Shown: piece by piece, positions 36,963 through 49,490 of the stretch | Layout of the letters: the number at the start of each line of letters is the position of its first letter | Numbering within the stretch: the first letter of the stretch is position 1 | NCBI RefSeq assembly: GCF_963678635.1 | Contig: NC_087067.1 | Location: forward strand, 33,206,401 to 33,270,400 | DNA from: Symsagittifera roscoffensis | Lineage: Eukaryota; Xenacoelomorpha; Acoela; Convolutidae | Reading direction: 5' to 3' | DNA: 64,000 bases | Notes under the pieces: model-generated | Seen by the model: the letters and a program-made list of their open reading frames with translations, nothing else | Told to the model about the DNA's origin: nothing | Databases searched by the model: none | Program-made: the position numbers and the translations under genes

Positions 36963-38183
36963 TTTATTTAAAGCAAAAGTAATTCTTTTACTTTTATGCG
37001 CTAAGAGTTATTGCTGTTTAAAGTTCGGTGATGTCAAAAAGTTAAGCCTAATCGAGCGTGGTGCAAAAATTTTCAATGGGTCAAATTTTGGCCAAAACAA
37101 AAGAAAACCGAAAAATTTCTTTTGCAGTATCAATTTTGTGTACAATCAGCTGCTGATATGTCAAAAATAATGGAGATAAATTTTGGGGTCTTTGAGTTAT
37201 AGCCTTTTGAATTTCGGTGATGTCAAAAAAATAAGCCCAATCGAGCCTGGTGAATTGCGCGAACGGCCATAACTTGCCCAAAAATTTTAAAATTTTCAAA
37301 TTTTATTATTTGGATCACAAGATTATAGTCAAATCTTGGGGGACTGAGAAAATGAACCAATTTCGTCGGTCCAACACAAAGTTATAAGCTTTTGAAATCT
37401 CGGTGATACCAAAAAGTTAAGCTTAATCGAGCGTGGTGCAAAAAATGAAATTTTCAAATCTCGGTGATACCAAAAAGTTAAGCTTAATCGAGCGTGGTGC
37501 AAAAAAAGAAATTTTCAAAATTTTTGTTTTTTTTTCGTTCAAAGTTCATTTTTTTCATCTCGTTTCATAAATTTGAGCTCAGGACAATTCCAACGAGCCC
37601 AAAACGACGTTTGTAGCTCAAGTGTACGTGGAGTAATCATCAGTTGAAAATTTGGGGGGACCCGAATTTCGGCCATTTTGGACGAAAATCGGCCTAAAAG
37701 CTAACTTTTAACTTAGTGCAATTTTTTTTCTTGCATTTTTCAAGAGAATTGGGCTGCCCTCCGCTGTCGCAGAGTGCATTCAAAGAAAGCTTATCAAATA
37801 GATTTGAATACTTACCTATTTATTAAGTTTATCAAAACAATTAGGCTAAAAGCAACTGACAGTATCCTGGCTGGTATTCAATCATATGCCACTTACAGTG
37901 GATGTGCGGCTCTCATGCCATAGATGGTCATTCACGGCTCCTTGTACACGCTCCATAGGTTTTGACCAGCTGATTTGGCCATAAAACACATTGGGCCAAA
38001 AAAATTCCAAACAATGTCAATTTTTAGTATTTTGTTTGAACTGCATAAATTCTAACGTGAGCGTGCAAAATTTTACATGGTATAAGAGCATATTTTTACT
38101 CTCGCGCGAGGGCGAGTGTTTTAAAAGTAATGTACATAGACATAAGCTAGTAAGGATATAAATGAAAGCGGAGTAACTCAAAT

Positions 38184-38301
38184 GCCTACGACCAACCATG
38201 TTGAATGCACCGGTTCTCGTCCGATCACCGAAGTTAAGCAACATTGGGCCTGGTTAGTACTTGGATGGGAGACCGCCTGGGAACACCAGGTGTTGTAGGC
38301 T
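38184..38301 (+). rRNA. 5S: 5S ribosomal RNA, copy 30 (T12 deleted)
   Basis: One-base deletion as in copy 21. Confidence 0.94.
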
Positions 38302-39522
38302 TTTATTTAAAGCAAAAGTAACTCTTTTACTTTTATGCGCTAAGAGTTATTGCTGTTTAAAGTTCGGTAATGTCAAAAAGTTAAGCCTAATCGAGCGTGG
38401 TGCAAAAATTTTCAATGGGTCAAATTTTGGCCAAAACAAAAGAAAACCGAAAAATTTCTTTTGCAGTATCAATTTTGTGTACAATCAGCTGCTGATAGGT
38501 CAAAAATATTGGAGATAAATTTTGGGGTCTTTGAGTTATAGCCTTTTGAATTTCGGTGATGTCAAAAAAATAAGCCCAATCGAGCCTGGTGAATTGCGCG
38601 AACGGCCATAACTTGCCCAAAAATTTTAAAATTTCCAAATTTTATTATTTGGATCACAAGATCATAGTCAAATCTTGGGGGACTGAGAAAATGAACCAAT
38701 TTCGTCGGTCCAACACAAAGTTATAAGCTTTTGAAATCTCGGTGATACCAAAAAGTTAAGCTTAATCGAGCGTGGTGCAAAAAATGAAATTTTCAAATCT
38801 CGGTGATACCAAAAAGTTAAGCTTAATCGAGCGTGGTGCAAAAAATGAAATTTTCAAAATTTTTGTTTTTTTTTCGTTCAAAGTTCATTTTTTTCATCTC
38901 GTTTCATAAATTTGAGCTCAGGAAAATTCCAACGAGCCCAAAACGACGTTTGTAGCTCAAGTGTACGTGGAGTAATCATCAGTTGAAAATTTGGGGGGAC
39001 CCGAATTTCGGCCATTTTGGACGAAAATCGGCCTAAAAGCTAACTTTTAAGTTAGTGCAATTTTTTTTCTTGCTTTTTTCAAGAGAATTGGGCTGCCCTC
39101 CGCTGTCGCAGAGTGCATTCAAAGAAAACTTATCAAATAGATTTGAATACTTACCTATTTAATAAGTTTATCACAACAATTAGGCTAAAAGCAACTGACA
39201 GTATCCTGGCTGGTATTCAATCATACGCCACTTACAGTGGATGTGCGGCTATCATGCCATAGATTGTCATTCAAGGCACCTTGTACACCCTCCATAGGTT
39301 TTGACCAGCTGATTTGGCCATAAAACACATTGGGCCAAAAAAATTCCAAACAATGTCAATTTTCAGTATTTTGTTTGAAATGCATAAATTATAACGTGAG
39401 CGTGCAAAATTTTACATGGTATAAGAGCATATTTTTACTCTCGCGCGAGGGCGAGTGTTTTAAAAGTAATGTACATAGAAATAAGCTAGTAAGGATATAA
39501 ATGAAAGCGGAGTAACTCAAAT

Positions 39523-39641
39523 GCCTACGACCATACCATGTTGAATGCACCGGTTCTCGTCCGATCACCGAAGTTAAGCAACATTGGGCCTGGTAAGTAC
39601 TTGGATGGGAGACCGCCTGGGAACACCAGGTGTTGTAGGCT
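39523..39641 (+). rRNA. 5S: 5S ribosomal RNA, copy 31 (T73A)
   Basis: T73A; the spacer closely matches the one after copy 25. Confidence 0.96.
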
Positions 39642-40795
39642 TTTATTTAAAGCAAAATTAATTCTTTTACTTTTATGCGCTAAGAGTTATTGCTGTTTAA
39701 AGTTCGGTGATGTCAAAAAGTTAAGCCTAATCGAGCGTGGTGCAAAAATTTTCAATGGGTCAAATTTTGGCCAAAACAAAAGAAAACCGAAAAATGTTAT
39801 TTGCAGTATCAATTTTGTGTACAATCAGCTGCTGATAGGTCAAAAATAATGGAGATAACTTTTGGGGTCTTTGAGTTATAGCCTTTTGAATTTCGGTGAT
39901 GTCAAAAAAATAAGCCCAATCGAGCCTGGTGAATTGCGCGAACGGCCATAACTTGCCCAAAAATTTTAAAATTTCCAAATTTTATTATTTGGATCACAAG
40001 ATCATAGTCAAATCTTGGGGGACTGAGAAAATGAACCAACTTCGTCGGTCCAACACAAAGTTATAGGCTTTTGAAATCTCGGTGATACCAAAAAGTTAAG
40101 CCTGATCGAGCGTGGTGCAAAAAATGAAATTTTCAAATTTTTTTTTTCGTTCAAAGTTCATTTTTTTCATCTTGTTTCATAAATTTGAGCTCAGGAAAAT
40201 TCCAACGAGCCCAAAACGACGTTTGTAGCTCAAGTGTACGTGGAGTAATCATCAGTTGAAAATTTGGGGGGACCCGAATTTCGGCCATTTTGGACGAAAA
40301 TCGGCCTAAAAGCTAACTTTTCAGTTAGTGCAATTTTTTTTCTTGCATTTTTCAAGAGAATTGGGCTGCCCTCCGCTGTCGCAGAGTGCATTCAAAGAAA
40401 ACTTATCAAATAGATTTGAATACTTACCTATTTAATAAGTTTATCACAACAATTAGGCTAAAAGCAACTGACAGTATCCTGGCTGGTATTCAATCATATG
40501 CCACTTACAGTGGATGTGCGGCTATCATGCCATAGATGGTCATTTAAGGCACCTTGTACACGCTCCATAGGTTTTGACCAGCTGATTTGGCCATAAAACA
40601 CATTGGGCCAAAAAAATTCCAAACAATGTCAATTTTCAGTATTTTGTTTGAAATGCATAAATTATAACGTGAGCGTGCAAAATTTTACATGGTATAAGAG
40701 CATATTTTTACTCTCGCGCGAGGGCGAGTGTTTTAAAAGTAATGTACATAGACATAAGCTAGTAAGGATATAAATGAAAGCGGAGTAACTCATAT

Positions 40796-40914
40796 GCCTA
40801 CGACCATACCATGTTGAATGCACCGGTTCTCGTCCGATCACCGAAGTTAAGCAACATTGGGCCTGGTTAGTACTTGGATGGGAGACCGCCTGGGAACACC
40901 AGGCGTTGTAGGCT
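40796..40914 (+). rRNA. 5S: 5S ribosomal RNA, copy 32 (T109C)
   Basis: T109C (CAGGCGTTG), just outside helix I. Confidence 0.96.
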
Positions 40915-42074
40915 TTTATTTAAAGCAAAAGTAATTCTTTTACTTTTATGCGCTAAGAGTTATTGCTGTTTAAAGTTCGGTGATGTCAAAAAGTTAAGCC
41001 TAATCGAGCGTGGTGCAAAAATTTTCAATGGGTCAAATTTTGGCCAAAACAAAAGAAACAAAAGAAAACCGAAAAATTTCTTTTGCAGTATCAATTTTGT
41101 GTACAATCAGCTGCTGATAGGTCAAAAATAATGGAGATAACTTTTGGGGTCTTTGAGTTATAGCCTTTTGAATTTCGGTGATGTCAAAAAAATAAGCCCA
41201 ATCGAGCCTGGTGAATTGCGCGAACGGCCATAACTTGCCCAAAAATTTTAAAATTTCCAAATTTTATTATTTGGATCACAAGATCATAGTCAAATCTTGG
41301 GGGACTGAGAAAAAGAACCAATTTCGTCGGTCCAACACAAAGTTATAAGCTTTTGAAATCTCGGTGATACCAAAAAGTTAAGCCTAATCGAGCGTGGTGC
41401 AAAAAATGAAATTTTCAAAAATTTTTTTTTTCAAAGTTCATTTTTTTCATCTCGTTTCATAAATTTGAGCTCACGACAATTCCAACGAGCCCAAAACGAC
41501 GTTTGTAGCTCAAGTGTACGTGGAGTAATCATCAGTTGAAAATTTGGGGGGACCCGAATTTCGGCCATTTTGGACGAAAATCGGCCTAAAAGCTAACTTT
41601 TAAGTTAGTGCAATTTTTTTTCTTGCATTTTTCAAGAAAATTGGGCTGCTCTCCGCTGTCGCAGAGTTCATTCAAAGAAAACTTATCAAATAGTTTTGAA
41701 TACTTACCTATTTAATAAGTTTATCACAACAATTAGGCTAAAAGCAACTGGCAGTATCCTGGCTGGTATTCAATCATATGCCACTTACAGTGGATATGCG
41801 GCTATCATGCCATAGATGGTCATTCAAGGCACCTTGTACACGCTCCATAGATTTGACCAGCTGATTTGGCCATAAAACACATTGGGCCAAAAAAATTCCA
41901 AACAATGTCAATTTTCAGTATTTTGTTTGAAATGCATAAATTATAACGTGAGCGTGCAAAATTTTACATGGTATAAGAGCATATTTTTACTCTCGCGCGA
42001 GGGCGAGTGTTTTAAAAGTAATGTACATAGACATAAGCTAGTAAGGATATAAATGAAAGCGGAGTAACTCAAAT

Positions 42075-42193
42075 GCCTACGACCATACCATGTTGAATGC
42101 ACCGGTTCTCGTCCGATCACCGAAGTTAAGCAACATTGGGCCTGGTTAGTACTTGGATGGGAGACCGCCTGGGAACACCAGGTGTTGTAGGCT
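42075..42193 (+). rRNA. 5S: 5S ribosomal RNA, copy 33 (consensus)
   Basis: Matches the consensus. Confidence 0.98.
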
Positions 42194-43345
42194 TTTATTT
42201 AAAGCAAAAGTAATTCTTTTACTTTTATGCGCTAAGAGTTATTGCTGTTTAAAGTTCGGTGATGTCAAAAAGTTAAGCCTAATCGAGCGTGGTGCAAAAA
42301 TTTTCAATGGGTCAAATTTTGGCCAAAACAAAAGAAAACCGAAAAATTTCTTTTGCAGTATCAATTTTGTGTACAATCAGCTGCTGATAGGTCAAAAATA
42401 ATGGAGATAACTTTTGGGGTCTTTGAGTTATAGCCTTTTGAATTTCGGTGATGTCAAAAAAATAAGCCCAATCGAGCCTGGTGAATTGCGCGAACGGCCA
42501 TAACTTGCCCAAAAATTTTAAAATTTCCAAATTTTATTATTTGGATCACAAGATCATAGTCAAATCTTGGGGGACTGAGAAAAAGAACCAATTTCGTCGG
42601 TCCAACACAAAGTTATAAGCTTTTGAAATCTCGGTGATACCAAAAAGTTAAGCCTAATCGAGCGTGGTGCAAAAAATGAAATTTTCAAAATTTTTTTTTT
42701 TTCAAAGTTCATTTTTTTCATCTCGTTTCATAAATTTGAGCTCAGGACAATTCCAACGAGCCCAAAACGACGTTTGTAGCTCAAGTGTACGTGGAGTAAT
42801 CATCAGTTGAAAATTTGGGGGGACCCGAATTTCGGCCATTTTGGACGAAAATCGGCCTAAAAGCTAACTTTTAAGTTAGTGCAATTTTTTTTCTTGCATT
42901 TTTCAAGAAAATTGGGCTGCCCTCCGCTGTCGCAGAGTTCATTCAAAGAAAACTTATCAAATAGTTTTGAATACTTACCTATTTAATAAGTTTATCACAA
43001 CAATTAGGCTAAAAGCAACTGGCAGTATCCTGGCTGGTATTCAATCATATGCCACTTACAGTGGATATGCGGCTATCATGCCATAGATGGTCATTCAAGG
43101 CACCTTGTACACGCTCCATAGATTTGACCAGCTGATTTGACCATAAAACACATTGGGCCAAAAAAATTCCAAACAATGTCAATTTTCAGTATTTTGTTTG
43201 AAATGCATAAATTATAACGTGAGCGTGCAAAATTTTACATGGTATAAGAGCATATTTTTACTCTCGCGCGAGGGCGAGTGTTTTAAAAGTAATGTACATA
43301 GACATAAGCTAGTAAGGATATAAATGAAAGCGGAGTAACTCAAAT

Positions 43346-43464
43346 GCCTACGACCATACCATGTTGAATGCACCGGTTCTTGTCCGATCACCGAAGTTAA
43401 GCAACATTGGTCCTGGTTAGTACTTGGATGGGAGACCGCCTGGGAACACCAGGTGTTGTAGGCT
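43346..43464 (+). rRNA. 5S: 5S ribosomal RNA, copy 34 (C36T, G66T)
   Basis: C36T (TTCTTGTCC) and G66T (ATTGGTCCTGG) in the box A / intermediate region. G66T is shared with copy 35. Confidence 0.95.
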
Positions 43465-44268
43465 TTTATTTAAAGCAAAAGTAATTCTTTTACTTTTATG
43501 CGCTAAGAGTTATTGCTGTTTAAATTTCGGTGATGTCAAAAAGTTAAGCCTAATCGAGCGTGGTGCAAAAATTTTCAATGGGTCAAATTTTGGCCAAAAC
43601 AAAAGAAAACCGAAAAATTTCTTTTGCAGTATCAGTTTTGTGTACAATCAGCTGCTGATAGGTCAAAAATAAAGGAGATAACTTTTGGGTCTTTGAGTTA
43701 TAGCCTTTTGAATTTCGGTGATGTCAAAAAAATAAGCCCAATCGAGCCTGGTGAATTGCGCGAACGGCCATAACTTGCCCAAAAATTTTAAAATTTCCAA
43801 ATTTTATTATTTGGATCACAAGATCATAGTCAAATCTTGGGGGACTGAGAAAATGAACCAATTTCGTCGGTCCAACACAAAGTTATAAGCTTTTGAAATC
43901 TCGGTGATACCAAAAAGTTAAGCCTAATCGAGCGTGGTGCAAAAAATGAAATTTTCAATTTTTTTTTTCGTTCAAAGTTCATTTTTTTCATCTCGTTTCA
44001 TAAATTTGAGCTCAGGACAATTCCAACGAGCCCAAAACCAGCTGATTTGACCAGCTGATTTGGCCATAAAACACATTGGGCCAAAAAAATTCCAAACAAT
44101 GTCAATTTTCAGTATTTTGTTTAAAATGCATAAATTATAACGTGAGCGTGCAAAATTTTACATGGTATAAGAGCATATTTTTACTCTCGCGCGAGGGCGA
44201 GTGTTTTAAAAGTAATGTACATAGACATAAGCTAGTAAGGATATAAATGAAAGCGGAGTAACTCAAAT
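43346..44268 (+). repeat. Truncated 923-bp 5S unit
   Basis: About 350 bp of spacer is missing at 44037/44038. The sequence jumps from the GAGCCCAAAA segment to the CCAGCTGATTTG segment, and a 13-bp stretch starting CCAGCTGATTTG is present twice in tandem (44038-44063). The GGCC hairpin and the minus-strand donor hairpin region are lost; the 5S gene and the proximal upstream region remain. Confidence 0.95.
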
Positions 44269-44387
44269 GCCTACGACCATACCATGTTGAATGCACCGGT
44301 TCTCGTCCGATCACCGAAGTTAAGCAACATTGGTCCTGGTTAGTACTTGGATGGGAGACCGCCTGGGAACACCAGGTGTTGTAGGCT
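44269..44387 (+). rRNA. 5S: 5S ribosomal RNA, copy 35 (G66T)
   Basis: G66T, shared with copy 34. The spacer before it is the truncated 923-bp unit, but the immediate upstream region (about 230 bp) is intact. Confidence 0.95.
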
Positions 44388-45538
44388 TTTATTTAAAGCA
44401 AAAGTAATTCTTTTACTTTTATGCGCTAAGAGTTATTGCTGTTTAAATTTCGGTGATGTCAAAAAGTTAAGCCTAATCGAGCGTGGTGCAAAAATTTTCA
44501 ATGGGTCAAATTTTGGCCAAAACAAAAGAAAACCGAAAAATTTCTTTTGCAGTATCAATTTTGTGTACAATCAGCTGCTGATAGGTCAAAAATAAAGGAG
44601 ATAACTTTTGGGTCTTTGAGTTATAGCCTTTTGAATTTCGGTGATGTCAAAAAAATAAGCCCAATCGAGCCTGGTGAATTGCGCGAACGGCCATAACTTG
44701 CCCAAAAATTTTAAAATTTCCAAATTTTATTATTTGGATCACAAGATCATAGTCAAATCTTGGGGGACTGAGAAAATGAACCAATTTCGTCGGTCCAACA
44801 CAAAGTTATAAGCTTTTGAAATCTCGGTGATACCAAAAAGTTAAGCCTAATCGAGCGTGGTGCAAAAAATGAAATTTTCAATTTTTTTTTCGTTCAAAGT
44901 TCATTTTTTTTCATCTCGTTTCATAAATTTGAGCTCAGGACAATTCCAACGAGCCCAAAACGACGTTTGTAGCTCAAGTGTAAGTGGAGTAATCATCAGT
45001 TGAAAATTTGGGGGGACCCGAATTTCGGCCATTTTGGACGAAAATCGGCCTAAAAGCTAACTTTTAACTTAGTGCAATTTTTTTTCTTGCATTTTTCAAG
45101 AGAATTGGGCTGCCCTCTGCTGTCGCAGAGTGCATTCAAAGAAAACTTATCAAATAGATTTGAATACTTACCAATTTAATAAGTTTATCACAACAATTAG
45201 GCTAAAAGCAATTGACAGTATCCTGGCTGGTATTCAATCATATGCCACTTACAGTGGATGTGCGGTTATCATGCCATAGATGGTCATTCAAGGCACCTTG
45301 TACACGCTCCATAGGTTTTGACCAGCTGATTTGGCCATAAAACACATTGGACAAAAAAATTCCAAACAATGTCAATTTTCAGTATTTTGTTTGAAATGCA
45401 TAAATTATAACGTGAGCGTGCAAAATTTTACATGGTATAAGAGCATATTTTTACTCTCGCGCGAGGGCGAGTGTTTTAAAAGTAATGTACATAGACATAA
45501 GCTAGTAAGGATATAAATGAAAGCGGAGTAACTCAAAT

Positions 45539-45657
45539 GCCTACGACCATACCATGTTGAATGCACCGGTTCTCGTCCGATCACCGAAGTTAAGCAACAT
45601 TGGGCCTGGTAAGTACTTAGATGGGAGACCGCCTGGGAACACCAGGTGTTGTAGGCT
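45539..45657 (+). rRNA. 5S: 5S ribosomal RNA, copy 36 (T73A, G81A)
   Basis: T73A and G81A (GTACTTAGATGG) around box C; both are shared with copy 37. Confidence 0.95.
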
Positions 45658-46808
45658 TTTATTTAAAGCAAAAGTAATTCTTTTACTTTTATGCGCTAAG
45701 AGTTATTGCTGTTTAAAGTTCGGTGATGTCAAAAAGTTAAGCATAATCGAGCGTGGTGCAAAAATTTTCAATGGGTCAAATTTTGGCCAAAACAAAAGAA
45801 AACCGAAAAATTTCTTTTGCAGTATCAATTTTGTGTACAATCAGCTGCTGATAGGTCAAAAATAATGGAGATGACTTTTGGGGTCTTTGAGTTATAGCCT
45901 TTTGAATTTCGGTGATGTCAAAAAAATAAGCCCAATCGAGCCTGGTGAATTGCGCGAACGGCCATAACTTGCCCAAAAATTTTAAAATTTCCAAATTTTA
46001 TTATTTGGATCACAATATCATAGTCAAATCTTGGAGGACTGAGAAAATGAACCAATTTCGTCGGTCCAACACGAAGTTATGAGCTTTTGAAATCTCGGTG
46101 ATACCAAAAAGTGAAGACTAATCGAGCGTGGTGCAAAAAATGAAATTTTCAAAATTTTTCTTTTCAAAGTTCATTTTTTTCATCTTGTTTCATAAATTTG
46201 AGCTCAGGACAATTCCAACGAGCCCAAAACGACGTTTGTAGCTCAAGTGTACGTGGAGTAATCATCAGTTGAAATTTTGGGGGGACCCGAATTTCGGCCA
46301 TTTTGGACGAAAATCGGCCTGAAAGCTAACTTTTAAGTTAGTACAATTTTTTTTCTTGCATTTTTCAAGAGAATTGGGCTCTACTCCGCTGTCGCAGAGT
46401 GCATTCAAAGAAAACTTATCAAATAGATTTGAATACTTACCTATTTAATAAGTTTATCACAACAATTAGGCTAAAAGCAACTGACAGTATCCTGGCTGGT
46501 ATTCAATCATATGCCACTTACAGTGGATGTGCGGCTATCATGCCATAGATGGTCATTCAAGGCACCTTGTACACGCTCCATAGGTTTTGACCAGCTGATT
46601 TGGCCATAAAACACATTGGGCCAAAAAAATTCCAAACAATGTCAATTTTCAGTATTTTGTTTGAAATGCATAAATTATAACGTGAGCGTGCAAAATTTTA
46701 CACTGTATAAGAGCATATTTTTACTCTCGCGCGAGGGCGAGTGTTTTAAAAGTAATGTACATAGACATAAGCTAGTAAGGATATAAATGAAAGCGGAGTA
46801 ACTCAAAT

Positions 46809-46927
46809 GCCTACGACCATACCATGTTGAATGCACCGGTTCTCGTCCGATCACCGAAGTTAAGCAACATTGGGCCTGGTAAGTACTTAGATGGGAGACC
46901 GCCTGGGAACACCAGGTGTTGTAGGCT
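46809..46927 (+). rRNA. 5S: 5S ribosomal RNA, copy 37 (T73A, G81A)
   Basis: Same two changes as copy 36. Confidence 0.95.
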
Positions 46928-48092
46928 TTTATTTAAAGCAAAAGTAATTCTTTTACTTTTATGCGCTAAGAGTTATTGCTGTTTAAATTTCGGTAATGTC
47001 AAAAAAGTTAAGCCTAATCGAGCGTGGTGCAAAAATTTTCAATGGGTCAAATTTTGGCCAAAACAAAAGAAAACCGAAAAATTTCTTTTGCAGTATCAAT
47101 TTTGTGTACAATCAGCTGCTGATAGGTCAAAAATAATGGAGATAACTTTTGGGGTCTTTGAGTTATAGCCTTTTGAATTTCGGTGATGTCAAAAAAATAA
47201 GCCCAATCGAGCCTGGTGAATTGCGCGAACGGCCATAACTTGCCCAAAAGTTTTAAAATTTCCCAATTTTATTATTCGGATCACAAGATCATAGTCAAAT
47301 CTTGGTGGACTGAGAAAATGAACCAATTTCGTCGGTCCAACACAAAGTTATAAGCTTTTGAAGTCTCGGTGATACCAAAAAGTTAAGCCTAATCGAGCGT
47401 GGTGCAAAAAATGAAGTTTTCAAAATTTTTGTTTTTTTTTTTCCGTTCAAAGTTCATTTTTTTCATCTCGTTTCATAAATTTGAGCTCAGGACAATTCCA
47501 ACGAGCCCAAAACAACGTTTGTAGCTCAAGTGTACGTGGAGTAATCATCAGTTGAAAATTTGGGGGGACTCGAATTTTGGCCATTTTGGACGAAAATCGG
47601 CCTAAAAGCTAACTTTTAAGTTAATGCAATTTTTTTTTCTTGCATTTTTCGAGAGAATTGGGCTGCCCTCCGCTGTCGCAGAGTGCATTCAAAGAAAAAT
47701 TATCAAGTAGATTTGAATACTTACCTATTTAATAAGTTTATCACAACAATTAGGCTAAAAGCAACTGACAGTATCCTGGCTGGTATTCAATCATATGCCA
47801 CTTACAGTGGATGTGCGGCTATCATGCCATAGATGGTCATTCAAGGCACCTTGTACACGCTCCATAGGTTTTGACCAGCTGATTTGGCCATAAAACACAT
47901 TGGGCCAAAAAAATTCCAAACAATGTCAATTTTCAGTATTTTGTTTGAAATGCATAAATTATAACGTGAGCGTGCAAAATTTTACATGGTATAAGAGCAT
48001 ATTTTTACTCTCGCGCGAGGGCGAGTGTTTTAAAAGTAATGTACATAGACATAAGCTAGTAAGGATATAAATGAAAGCGGAGTAACTCAAAT

Positions 48093-48211
48093 GCCTACGA
48101 CCATACCATGTTGAATGCACCGGTTCGCGTCCGATCACCGAAGTTAAGCAACATTGGGCCTGGTTAGTACTTGGATGGGAGACCGCCTGGGAACACCAGG
48201 TGTTGTAGGCT
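48093..48211 (+). rRNA. 5S: 5S ribosomal RNA, copy 38 (T35G)
   Basis: Private T35G (GGTTCGCGTCC) in the helix III / loop C region. Confidence 0.96.
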
Positions 48212-49371
48212 TTTATTTAAAGCAAAAGTAATTCTTTTACTTTTATGCGCTAAGAGTTATTGCTGTTTAAACTTCGGTTATGTCAAAAAGTTAGGCCTAA
48301 TCGAGCATGGTGCAAAAACTTTCAATGGGTCAAATTTTGGCCAAAACAAAAGAAAACCGAAAAATTTCTTTTGCAGTATCAATTTTGTGTACAATCAGCT
48401 GCTGATAGATCAAAAATAATGGAGATAATTTTTGGGGTCTTCGAGTTATAGCCTTTTGAATTTCGGTGATGTCAAAAAAATAAGCCCAATCGAGCCTGGT
48501 GAATTGCGCGAACGGCCATAACTTGCCCAAAAATTTTAAAACTTCCAAATTTTATTATTTGAATCTTAAGATCATAGTCAAATCTTGGGGGACTGAGAAA
48601 ATGAACCAATTTCGTCGGTCCAACACAAAGTTATAAGCTTTTGAAATCTCGGGGATACCAAAAAGTTAAGCCTAATCGAGCGTGGTGCAAAAAATGAAAT
48701 TTTCAAAATTTTTGTTTTTTTTTCGTTCAAAGTTCATTTTTTTCATCTTGTTTCATAAATTTGAGCTCAGGACAATTCCAACGAGCCCAAAACGACGTTT
48801 GTAGCTCAAGTGTACGTGGAGTAATCATCAGTTGAAAATTTGGGGGGACCCGAATTTCGGCCATTTTGGACGAAAATCGGCCTAAAAGCTAACTTTTAAC
48901 TTAGTGCAATTTTTTTTCTTGCACTTTTCAAGAGAATTGGGCTGCCCTCCGCTGTCGCAGAGTGCATTCAAAGAAAACTTATCAAATAGATTTGAATACT
49001 TACCTATTTAATAAGTTTATCACAACAATTAGGCTAAAAGCAACTGACAGTATCCTGGCTGGTATTCAATCATATGCCACTTACAGTGGATGTGCGGCTA
49101 TCATGCCATAGATGGTCATTCAAGGCTCCTTGTACACGCTCCATAGGTTTTGACCAGCTGATTTGGCCATAAAACACATTGGGCCAAAAAAATTCCAAAC
49201 AATGTCAATTTTCAGTATTTTGTTTGAAATGCATAAATTATAACGTGAGCGTGCAAAATTTTACATGGTATAAGAGCATATTTTTACTCTCGCGCGAGGG
49301 CGAGTGTTTTAAAAGTAATCTACATAGACATAAGCTAGTAAGGATATAAATGAAAGCGGAGTAACTCAAAT

Positions 49372-49490
49372 GCCTACGACCATACCATGTTGAATGCACC
49401 GGTTCTCGTCCGATCACCGAAGTTAAGCAACATTGGGCCTGGTTAGTACTTGGATGGGAGACCGCCTGGGAACACCAGGTGTTGTAGGCT
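49372..49490 (+). rRNA. 5S: 5S ribosomal RNA, copy 39 (consensus)
   Basis: Matches the consensus. Confidence 0.98.

Larger units (their letters stand above)
36845..39522 (+). repeat. Tandem array segment: two 1339-bp units with 61-bp duplication
   Basis: The units of copies 29 and 30 again contain the 61-bp duplication and the T12-deleted 5S, matching those of copies 21 and 22. Confidence 0.96.
23819..40795 (+). repeat. Higher-order duplication: copies 19-25 and 26-31
   Basis: Copies 19/26, 20/27, 21/29, 22/30 and 25/31 match by private variants: the CCCGTCGCTG spacer, the CTTCAGCAG spacer, T12 deletion with the 61-bp duplication, and T73A with CCTGATCGAGC and TTTTCAGTTAG. Copies 23-24 have no counterpart, and copy 28 is extra in the second block. 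Successive unequal exchanges explain this. Confidence 0.85.
39523..43345 (+). repeat. Tandem array segment: three ~1.27-kb units
   Basis: Copies 31-33 are spaced 1271-1279 bp. The unit of copy 32 has a 9-bp duplication (ACAAAAGAA) near 41050. The units of copies 32 and 33 share a CAGAGTTCATTC variant and a shortened CATAGATTTGACC. Confidence 0.96.
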
